From the NCBI RefSeq assembly GCF_029968035.1, contig NZ_JASCIQ010000008.1, positions 62,001 through 126,000 on the forward strand: 64,000 nucleotides of DNA. The letters are read 5' to 3'. A program made the position numbers and the translations under genes. Below are positions 57,458-64,000 of the stretch, piece by piece; position 1 is the first letter of the stretch, and every line of letters starts with the position of its first letter. The notes below the pieces were generated by a model. The model was given only the letters and a program-made list of their open reading frames with translations. It was not told the DNA's origin and ran no database searches. Source of the DNA: Streptomyces cavernicola (GTDB lineage: Bacteria > Actinomycetota > Actinomycetes > Streptomycetales > Streptomycetaceae).

Positions 57458-60400
57458 CTAGCCGACTGTCCCAGGAGACAGCCAGTGCCGGAAGGAGTCC
57501 GCGAGAGCCGCACCGCGGCCGTCCGCCGACCGACCACCGGGCGACTGCCCCTGCCCCTGCCCCTGCCCCTGCCCCTGCCCCTGCCCCTGCCCCTGCCCGT
57601 CGAACGATTCCAGCTCCGACACGAAGCTCTTCAGCAGCTCTTCCGTTGCCTCACGCTCCGAGCCGGCGGACGTGATGCCGACCAGCAGGGCGCCGTCGAC
57701 GGTGCCGCAGAGGAACTCGAACCGGTGCCGCAGTGGTGTGGCGGAGTGCTGTAGCGGCCCAGGGCGATGGGTCGACGGCGCCAGGCGCGGGTGGGCGTAC
57801 AACTCATCGACTGCTCCTAGGTAGTTGAAGGCGAAGTCGGCCCCTCCTGCTCGTCCGTCCACGTGAGCGGCCGTACCGTAAGCCGCCAGGGCGTGGTCCA
57901 GGCCGCCGTTGGACTGGGCGGAGCGTGCCGCCACCACCGCCTCGGTCCCCCGCCGGGCGTCGCCGACCGCCGGGACCTGCAAGGGATAACGGACCGAGAG
58001 CCTGCCGACCGTGCGCGAGAGGTCGCCGACGGTGTCCGGCAGCGCGGAAGCACGACCGTGCCCGTCGACCTCGACGTCGATGGCGTCGCCGAACCGGCAA
58101 GCGCGCGCGGCGCGGGCGAGCGCCGCCAGCAGAACGTCACCGATCGTCGCGGCTCCCTGCGCATACTCCCTCAACCGGTCGACGGTTTCCGATGGCACGA
58201 CTTCGATGAGCGTCTCCGCCTCACCAGCCGTGCCCGCGAGGGCTCGTGACACCGAGGCGGTCGAGGCCGTCGAGGCCGTCGAGGCTTCCGAACGCGAAAT
58301 GTGGTCGGCCAGCTGCTGGGCCCAGACCGCCGCCGGCAGGGAAACCGGCGGAAGCTCGGCCTCTCCCTCCTCGGCGATCTGGTCGTGCGCAGTGAGGAGT
58401 TCGTCGAGGACGAGCCGCATGGAGAAGTTGTCCACCGCCAACCAGTGTGCGATCAGGAGGAGTTCGGGCCGACGGTCGCTCCCGCGGTCGAAGTACAGGA
58501 CACGCAGGAGCGGCGGCTCGGCCAGATCGAAGCTCCGCTGAGCCTGCTCGGCAGATCCTTCGATGGCGCGGTCCTGGTCCTCCTCAGGCAGGCCGGCGAG
58601 GTCGAACCATTCCACAGGGACGGTCGACAGCTCCTTGCCGGCACGTACCTCCTGCTGCCAGCTCCCATCCCGGAGGGTGAAGCCGGTACGCAGCGCATCG
58701 TGGCGAGCGATCACCGTGCGCAGCGCCACGCGAAGCGCCACCTTGTCCATGGGCTCGGCCAGTTCGAAGAACAGGGCGTAGTTGTGATGTCGGGCAGCCT
58801 CTTCGCTCAGTCCGGACAGCAGCATCGACTGGGAGGGAAGCAACGGCGCGGGGCCCGTCACTTCGGTCGGGGCCGCCGACGTGCTGGGAGCCGCCAATGT
58901 GGCGACCCGGGCGAGCCCAGCGATGGTCGGGTTCTCGAAGAACTGCCGTGGTGTCAGGGCGAGTCCGGCTTCGGCGGCCTTGCTGATGACCCGGAGGGCC
59001 AGCAGGGAATCACCGCCCAGGTCCCCGAACACATCGTGGATTCCGACCTTGCCGGTGGGAAGGACGTGCTCCCAGATGTTCTTGAGCCGCCGCTCGATGT
59101 CGTTGCGCGGCGCGTCCCCGTTCTCCTCCGGGACGCCGGTGGGTGCTGTCGAAGCCGTGGGCTGCGGTGCGGGCAGAGCAGCGCGGTCGATCTTGCCGTT
59201 GGCCGTGAGCGGCAGTGCGTCGAGCATCACGAAGGCGCGCGGCAGCATGTAGTCCGGCAGCACGGCTGCGAGGTGCTGCCGCAGGGAGACGGTGAGTGTT
59301 TCCGGGTCGTCCATGGCGTGCGTGGTGGGGGTGAGAGTGGGGGTGGGGTTCGGGGTGAGGTAGGCGGTGAGTTGGTTGTGGTTGGCGGTGACGATGGCGT
59401 CCTTGACCGCCGGGTGTGTGTTGAGCTGGGCCTCGATCTCGCCCAGCTCGATCCGATACCCGTTGATCTTCACCTGATGGTCATTACGACCCAGGAACTC
59501 GATCGACCCGTCCGGCAGATAGCGACCCAAGTCACCAGTCCGATAAAGACGTTCACCCGTAACAGGGTGGGTGATGAACCGCTCCGCGGTCTTCTCCGCA
59601 TCACCCCAGTAACCACACGCCACCCCGATACCGCCGATGAACAACTCGCCGGGAACCCACGTCGGAACAGGCTCCAACCGCCCGTCCAACACCGCGAAGG
59701 ACTGATTCGCCAGCGGACGACCGTACGGAATGCTCCGCCACCCCGGATCCACCTCACCGATCCGGTGGTGAATGGACCAGATCGACGCCTCCGTCGCACC
59801 ACCCAGACTGATGACCCCAGCCTCGGGAACCACCGAGTCGATACGTCCGGGCAGGGACAACGGGATCCAGTCACCGCTCAGCAGCACCAACCGCAGCCCC
59901 GCGACCACCTCACTGTTCGCGGCCGCGTAATCCGTGAACATCTCCATCAACGCCGGGACTGAGTTCCACACCGAAACCCTGTGTTCATGCACCAAGTCCA
60001 ACCAGGCGGCAGGGTCACGGTGAGCGTCCGCACCCGGCACCACCACGGCGCCACCAGCGGCGAACATCCCGAAGATGTCCCACACCGACAGGTCGAAACT
60101 CAGCGAGGACAGGGCCAACACCCGGTCCGAACTCCCCACCCCGAAACGGCCGTTGACGTCCACCACCGTGTTGGCCGCACCGCGATGGTCGATCATCACG
60201 CCCTTCGGCTCACCCGTCGAACCCGACGTGAAGATCACATACGCCAGATCCCCCGGACCCACCACAGGCTCCAGCCGACCGTCATCCACCTCCGACCACA
60301 CCTGCTCGTCATCCACGGCCAGCACCGTCACACCCGCCGGCCATTCAATCTCGCCCGCCAGATGCGACTGGGTCAGCACAATCCGGCACTGCCCCCGCTC

Positions 60401-62413
60401 AAGAATCCGCCGCACCCGCTCGCCCGGCCATCCGGCATCAACAGGCAGATACGCCGCCCCCGAATACAACACGCCCAACGCGGCAACCGGCTGCTCCCAG
60501 CCCTTGTCCATCACCACACCCACCAAGGCGTTCGGGCAAGCCCCCAACTCCCGCAACCGCCGCCCAATACGCGACGCAAACCGGTCACACTCCCCATAAC
60601 TCAGCGTCCGACCAAGAGCGATCACCGCAGGAGCATCACCCCGCTCAGCCAAGAAACCACCCAGCCCATGCAACAGACCATCAGGCATCGGCGCGGCCGT
60701 CGCGTTCGCCTCCGTCCGAGCCGCCAAATCCGAGGCCGGCACCAGCTTCAGCGCAGCGGAATCCCAGACGCCCTGGTCATCGGCCAGGCGTGCCACCAGA
60801 GTTGTGAACGCGCCGAACGCCGCATCCATCAACCCATCCGGGAACAGCTCCTCCACGACGGCCCACTGCACCCGCAACTCACCGGCCAGCTCGAACACTT
60901 GGCACTCGACGGCGACCTGCGGCGCCGTGGCAGACACATGGGCGAGGCCTCGGAACCAGTCGGGCGTGTTCTCGTCGTCGAGGTCCTGGCCGAGGACGGC
61001 GTCGAACACGTACGGCATGGTCGTGCGGTTTCCGTCGCCGCTCCGGGCGAGCTCGCGCAGGACCTGAACACCACTGAACGCGCGGTGTTCGAAGCCCTCC
61101 CAGAACCGGCCCTGGAGAGTGGCGATCTGGTCACAAGCCGGTGTGTCGGCATCCGCGTCCACGGCCACCAGGACCTGGGAGGTGAATTCGCCGACGACGC
61201 GGTCGATGTCCGGGTGGACCGGAAGCCGGTCGTTCACTGTCACGTTCAGAGTGAACGCGTCCGTCGCCGACCATGCCCGAAGCGTCGCCGCATACGCCCA
61301 GCACAGCACCATCGAGGGTGTGAGTCCGTGCCGCAGCGCCGCCTTCCGCAACCGCGCCCACTGCTCGGCTCCCAGTCCGAACACCCGCGACGAGAACCGA
61401 GCAGACGTCACCGATTCCACGGCCATCCGCAACGGCAGCTCCGGCGCCGCAGGCAGCTCCGGCAACCGCTCCAGCCAGTACTCCCGCGCCGCGACGAAAG
61501 CGGCGGAGTCCTCGACCCCCTCCACCGCCCGCACATAGTCACGGAACGAGACCTCAGGGGCCGGGTCAAGTTGCCCTCCCGCATTGAGGGTCAGCCATTC
61601 GCCGACGATCCGGCGAATGCTCGGCGCGTCCGCTATCAGGAGGTCGACGGCGACGTGCAGGACGCAGCGGTCACCTTCCACCTGGCTGACGGCGATCTCG
61701 AACAGCGGCCACTGCCCCGGGTCCCGCACCCGGCCGGAGATCTCCGCACGCAGCGCCGAAAGCCGCTCACGACGCTCTTCCTCCTCCAGAGCGCGCAAGT
61801 CATGCACCGCGAACCGGTAACCGGGCACCTCCTCCAGCACACGCTGCAGACCGTCGTCCGTGAACACCGTCCGCAGCATCCCGTGCCGCGACACCACCTC
61901 GCCCCAGGACTCCTCCAGAGCCGACACCTCAACGGCGTCCGCCTCGATCTCCGCGTAGAACGCCGCCGGCACATCCCCCAACGCGAAGAAGCCACCCCGC
62001 CCCAACAGATACGCCTGCTGCAGATCCGTCAACGCAAACGGCTCACCGCGGCCCACCACATCGGGAACGAGGTGTTCGCGCCGCGATGTGCGGGGTGCCT
62101 CGTCCATGAGGTCGAGGGCGGTCTCGGCGAGTTCCCGGGCACTCACCGGTCGGCGCAGCATCGACAGGCCCAGCTCGATTCCGAACCGTGCGTCGAGGAC
62201 GGCGTTCAGTTCCACCGCGGTGAGCGACTCGAGAGTGGCCGCCGCGTGGATGTCGGAGTCGATGTCGAGGGTGTCGGTGGTGACGAGGAACGTCCGGACG
62301 GCCTCGGCGAACAGGCGACATCGGCTCTCGCGGTCCTTCTCCGCCAGCAACGTCGAGGGGAAGCCGGGGTCTGCGAGGCCATGGCCGGAGGCGGGCGTGG
62401 GCGCGGTGTTCAT
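57458..62413 (-). CDS. One-module NRPS: ACP - Cy - A(Cys-like) - PCP - E-like
   Basis: A 1,651-residue synthetase. Carrier, residues 30-105: Ser63 in TLESLTAVELN (E instead of the usual D before S). Heterocyclization domain, about 125-560: FALTDLQQAYLLGRG and Cy motif D257xxxxD262xxS265. Adenylation domain, about 575-1080: FTSGSTGEPKG, pocket residues D774 L775 W778 N817 L844 S846 L870 I878 W879, Lys1074 in NGKIDR. PCP: GGDS with Ser1136. C-terminal epimerization-like domain, 1185-1600: HWLAVDN where HHxxxDG is expected, DGHGR for EGHGR, NYLG present. A (Gly-Gln)9 tail follows. No thioesterase, so release is elsewhere. ATG 62413 has GAGGAG 6 bp upstream. Confidence 0.88.
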   Translation of the reverse strand: MNTAPTPASGHGLADPGFPSTLLAEKDRESRCRLFAEAVRTFLVTTDTLDIDSDIHAAATLESLTAVELNAVLDARFGIELGLSMLRRPVSARELAETALDLMDEAPRTSRREHLVPDVVGRGEPFALTDLQQAYLLGRGGFFALGDVPAAFYAEIEADAVEVSALEESWGEVVSRHGMLRTVFTDDGLQRVLEEVPGYRFAVHDLRALEEEERRERLSALRAEISGRVRDPGQWPLFEIAVSQVEGDRCVLHVAVDLLIADAPSIRRIVGEWLTLNAGGQLDPAPEVSFRDYVRAVEGVEDSAAFVAAREYWLERLPELPAAPELPLRMAVESVTSARFSSRVFGLGAEQWARLRKAALRHGLTPSMVLCWAYAATLRAWSATDAFTLNVTVNDRLPVHPDIDRVVGEFTSQVLVAVDADADTPACDQIATLQGRFWEGFEHRAFSGVQVLRELARSGDGNRTTMPYVFDAVLGQDLDDENTPDWFRGLAHVSATAPQVAVECQVFELAGELRVQWAVVEELFPDGLMDAAFGAFTTLVARLADDQGVWDSAALKLVPASDLAARTEANATAAPMPDGLLHGLGGFLAERGDAPAVIALGRTLSYGECDRFASRIGRRLRELGACPNALVGVVMDKGWEQPVAALGVLYSGAAYLPVDAGWPGERVRRILERGQCRIVLTQSHLAGEIEWPAGVTVLAVDDEQVWSEVDDGRLEPVVGPGDLAYVIFTSGSTGEPKGVMIDHRGAANTVVDVNGRFGVGSSDRVLALSSLSFDLSVWDIFGMFAAGGAVVVPGADAHRDPAAWLDLVHEHRVSVWNSVPALMEMFTDYAAANSEVVAGLRLVLLSGDWIPLSLPGRIDSVVPEAGVISLGGATEASIWSIHHRIGEVDPGWRSIPYGRPLANQSFAVLDGRLEPVPTWVPGELFIGGIGVACGYWGDAEKTAERFITHPVTGERLYRTGDLGRYLPDGSIEFLGRNDHQVKINGYRIELGEIEAQLNTHPAVKDAIVTANHNQLTAYLTPNPTPTLTPTTHAMDDPETLTVSLRQHLAAVLPDYMLPRAFVMLDALPLTANGKIDRAALPAPQPTASTAPTGVPEENGDAPRNDIERRLKNIWEHVLPTGKVGIHDVFGDLGGDSLLALRVISKAAEAGLALTPRQFFENPTIAGLARVATLAAPSTSAAPTEVTGPAPLLPSQSMLLSGLSEEAARHHNYALFFELAEPMDKVALRVALRTVIARHDALRTGFTLRDGSWQQEVRAGKELSTVPVEWFDLAGLPEEDQDRAIEGSAEQAQRSFDLAEPPLLRVLYFDRGSDRRPELLLIAHWLAVDNFSMRLVLDELLTAHDQIAEEGEAELPPVSLPAAVWAQQLADHISRSEASTASTASTASVSRALAGTAGEAETLIEVVPSETVDRLREYAQGAATIGDVLLAALARAARACRFGDAIDVEVDGHGRASALPDTVGDLSRTVGRLSVRYPLQVPAVGDARRGTEAVVAARSAQSNGGLDHALAAYGTAAHVDGRAGGADFAFNYLGAVDELYAHPRLAPSTHRPGPLQHSATPLRHRFEFLCGTVDGALLVGITSAGSEREATEELLKSFVSELESFDGQGQGQGQGQGQGQGQGQSPGGRSADGRGAALADSFRHWLSPGTVG
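57545..57598 (-). repeat. Hexanucleotide microsatellite in NRPS (nine units)
   Basis: Nine CTGCCC units, encoding (Gly-Gln)9 near residues 1606-1623. A second in-frame repeat, 9 bp x about 4 at 58253-58288, encodes Ala-Ser-Thr triplets inside the E-like domain. Confidence 0.9.
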
Positions 62414-62517
62414 GGGGTTCTCCTCGACGTCACAGCACTGATGCAGAGGCCGACGCTCCCCGGACGGCCGCTCGACGACAACGTCCGTCGGTACAGGGCT
62501 TTGGTGGGTGACCGATC

Positions 62518-62547
62518 GGCTACCTCGTCAGGTCGGTCGAGGTAGCC
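62518..62547. promoter_or_regulatory. Inverted repeat in the NRPS/ligase divergent promoter region
   Basis: Perfect 10-bp arms GGCTACCTCG (62518-62527) and CGAGGTAGCC (62538-62547) with a 10-bp spacer, midway between the two divergent genes. Candidate operator or attenuator for the cluster. Confidence 0.5.
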
Positions 62548-62631
62548 CTTCGAGGTGATCGTCTTCGGCATCCCCTTCGCACCGGGCCGACCTAGCGTCG
62601 GAGGCGTTGATCGTCGATCGAGGAGGTTGTG

Positions 62632-64000
62632 GTGCCGTCGGACCAGGCTCGTCACCCGTCGTACGTCGCATCGGAAGCCGGTGGCTTCTCCATCCCGGAG
62701 GGGCTGCTTCGGGCCCGACCGTCCGCGGGACTCACCGTCCTCGACAACGACCTGACCCCCACTCGTATCCCGTACCGGGAGCTGGCAGGACTGGCCGAGA
62801 CGGCGGCCAAGTCCCTTCGCGCGCAAGGTGTTTCAGCGGGCGACCGGGTGTGTCTGCTGGCCCCGGCGAGCAAGGACCTCCTCGTCACGCTTTTCGGTGT
62901 GTGGCGGCTCGGCGCGGCCCCCGTGGTCCTGCCGCGGCCGCGACGCGCGGACGCGGACGCGTTCGTCGAGGAGGTGCGGCGCAGGGTGAAGGCGGCGGCG
63001 CCCGCGCTGTTCGTCACCACGGACAGCACCGCCGCCCTGTTCGCCGACCGTCTGCCGGTTCGCACGGTCAGCCTTCGGCAGCTCCGCGACCTCACCTCGC
63101 CGTCGACGGAGTCGCTGCCGATGCCGTCGCCCGACAGCATCGGACTGCTGCAGTTCACCTCGGGCACCACGGCCGCGTCCCGCGCCGTACCCGTGACGCA
63201 GGGGCAGCTCATCGCGAACATCGCAGCGACAGGCGAACACAGCGGTTTCGGCGCGTACGACGTCTACGTCAGCTGGCTGCCCCTCTACCACGACATGGGC
63301 ATCGTGTCCCTCGCCGGAATGGCGGCCGGTGGTGGCGACGTCGTGATGATGGCGACCGAAGCGTTCATGGAGCAGCCCGCCGGCTGGATGCGCACGGTCA
63401 GCGACTACGGCGGTACGGTCACCGCCGCACCCAACTTCGCGTACGGGCTCGCGGCCAAGGTCCAGTCCCTGCGGCCCGCGGCACTCGATCTGTCGCCGCT
63501 GCGCGTGGCCATCAACGGCGCCGAGACGATCGACCCGTCGGCACTCGCCGGTGTGCAGAGCGCCCTGGGCGGTGTGGGCTTCGGCGCCACCGCCATGTGC
63601 CCGATGTACGGCCTGGCCGAGGCAACCCTGGCGGTCTCGGGGAGCGACCATGCGACCCCGGCGCGGATCATCGAGCCGCTCGCTGCGGGCGAGGCCGCCG
63701 GCACGCCGGGCGATGCCCGCCCGGAGCGCCGGCTGGTGAGTTGTGGGGCTCCCCTTCCCGGTACGGAGGTTGTCATCCGGTCCGAGGACGGCTCCGTGCT
63801 GCCCGCCGGCGCCGTCGGGGAGGTCCTGGTCAAGGGGCCTGGCGTGACGCCTGGTTACTGGAGTGCGGGCGGCCGCGTCGACTCGCACGGCCTGCTGCGG
63901 GACGGCTACCTCGCCACCGGCGACCTCGGTTTCCTCGACGACGGCGAGCTGGTGATCTGCGGCCGTATCAAGGACATGGTCATCGCCGGCGGGCGCAACC
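62632..64000 (+). CDS. Fatty acyl-AMP ligase (FAAL)-like enzyme, partial at right edge
   Basis: At least 456 codons, open to the edge. Motifs read directly: A3-type LLQFTSGTTAASRAVPVTQG near residues 171-190, YVSWLPLYHDMGIVSLAGM near 210-228, VTAAPNFAYGLAAK, MYGLAEATLAVSGS, then GYLATGDLGFLDDG and GRIKDMVIAGGRN at the edge. The WLPxxHDMG and APNFAY segments are what I know of FAAL/FadD32-like enzymes rather than aryl-AMP ligases. It activates an acyl chain as AMP ester and passes it to a carrier, presumably the N-terminal carrier of the facing NRPS. GTG 62632 has AGGAGG 5 bp upstream (62629 is an alternative). Confidence 0.85.
   Translation, partial: MPSDQARHPSYVASEAGGFSIPEGLLRARPSAGLTVLDNDLTPTRIPYRELAGLAETAAKSLRAQGVSAGDRVCLLAPASKDLLVTLFGVWRLGAAPVVLPRPRRADADAFVEEVRRRVKAAAPALFVTTDSTAALFADRLPVRTVSLRQLRDLTSPSTESLPMPSPDSIGLLQFTSGTTAASRAVPVTQGQLIANIAATGEHSGFGAYDVYVSWLPLYHDMGIVSLAGMAAGGGDVVMMATEAFMEQPAGWMRTVSDYGGTVTAAPNFAYGLAAKVQSLRPAALDLSPLRVAINGAETIDPSALAGVQSALGGVGFGATAMCPMYGLAEATLAVSGSDHATPARIIEPLAAGEAAGTPGDARPERRLVSCGAPLPGTEVVIRSEDGSVLPAGAVGEVLVKGPGVTPGYWSAGGRVDSHGLLRDGYLATGDLGFLDDGELVICGRIKDMVIAGGRN

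Noticed and set aside
58253..58288. 9-bp repeats in the NRPS considered as a transposon footprint
   Set aside because: They are in frame, encode an Ala-Ser-Thr linker and have no inverted ends.
62833..63888. 351-codon minus-strand frame at the right edge
   Set aside because: It is antisense to the FAAL-like gene, whose motifs are unambiguous on the + strand.

Overview
The window is high-G+C actinobacterial DNA that reads as a Streptomyces chromosome. The evidence is strong G/C-ending codon use, many GTG starts, repeated 4-bp ATGA/GTGA start-stop overlaps, Tat-exported enzymes, conservon-type genes (roadblock protein plus small GTPase), and families I know mainly from this genus (DUF6397, DUF6479, MAB_1171c-type membrane proteins, a DUF3516 helicase). 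Most of it looks like ordinary chromosome carrying conserved and accessory metabolic genes. I see no rRNA, tRNA, CRISPR array, insertion sequence or phage module.

Layout. 1-2.5 kb: end of an aliphatic-sulfonate uptake and desulfonation operon (ssuB tail, ssuA, ssuD). 2.5-7.2 kb: a flavin monooxygenase-like gene, an MltG-type transglycosylase, and a MarR regulator divergent from an ABC exporter around a 9-bp inverted repeat. 7.2-14.7 kb: a large FAD/Fe-S dehydrogenase of the D-lactate/glycolate type, a Tat-exported GH109-like enzyme, a DctA-type transporter and an L,D-transpeptidase lipoprotein. 15-18.8 kb: a heterodimeric ABC exporter whose two nucleotide-binding domains are degenerate in complementary ways. 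18.9-25.3 kb: an SDR, a membrane metal-dependent hydrolase, a DExH helicase, TesB thioesterase, a TPR protein and a small membrane protein. 25.3-27.8 kb: a DUF6397 protein and a rearranged partial conservon (cvnD and cvnB, no cvnC) with a remnant of an F420/PPOX oxidoreductase between them. 28-34.5 kb: a methyltransferase, two hypothetical genes, a 1,227-residue HEAT-like repeat protein and a small membrane protein. 35-39.4 kb: an SNF2 helicase/SWIM pair. 39.4-47.7 kb: a C-rich repeat field, xylulokinase, an MAB_1171c/FAD-monooxygenase operon (the second gene has a TTA codon), a Tat amidase, a DAO-Rieske oxidoreductase and a DUF6479 protein. 47.9-52.8 kb: a GAF-domain activator with an aldehyde dehydrogenase, an amine-oxidase remnant and a catalase. 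52.9-55.9 kb: a TetR/MMPL efflux pair. 56-57.4 kb: a BlaI/M56 protease pair. 57.4-64 kb: the edge of a natural-product cluster.

The most interesting system is at the right edge. A one-module NRPS (carrier protein - heterocyclization - adenylation - PCP - epimerization-like) faces a fatty-acyl-AMP ligase-like enzyme across a 218-bp intergenic region. The adenylation pocket read from the sequence is D-L-W-N-L-S-L-I-W, one change from the cysteine code I remember (DLYNLSLIW). The heterocyclization motif DxxxxDxxS is intact. The simplest model is that the ligase loads an acyl chain on the N-terminal carrier and the Cy domain joins it to cysteine to give an acyl-thiazoline. The C-terminal epimerization-like domain has lost the second His of HHxxxDG and the Glu of EGHGR, so it is probably not a working epimerase. 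This product assignment is inference; the rest of the cluster lies beyond position 64000.

Many intergenic regions hold short tandem repeats (8, 12, 13, 19 and 29 bp) next to stop codons, and most convergent gene pairs are separated by strong hairpins, both listed below.
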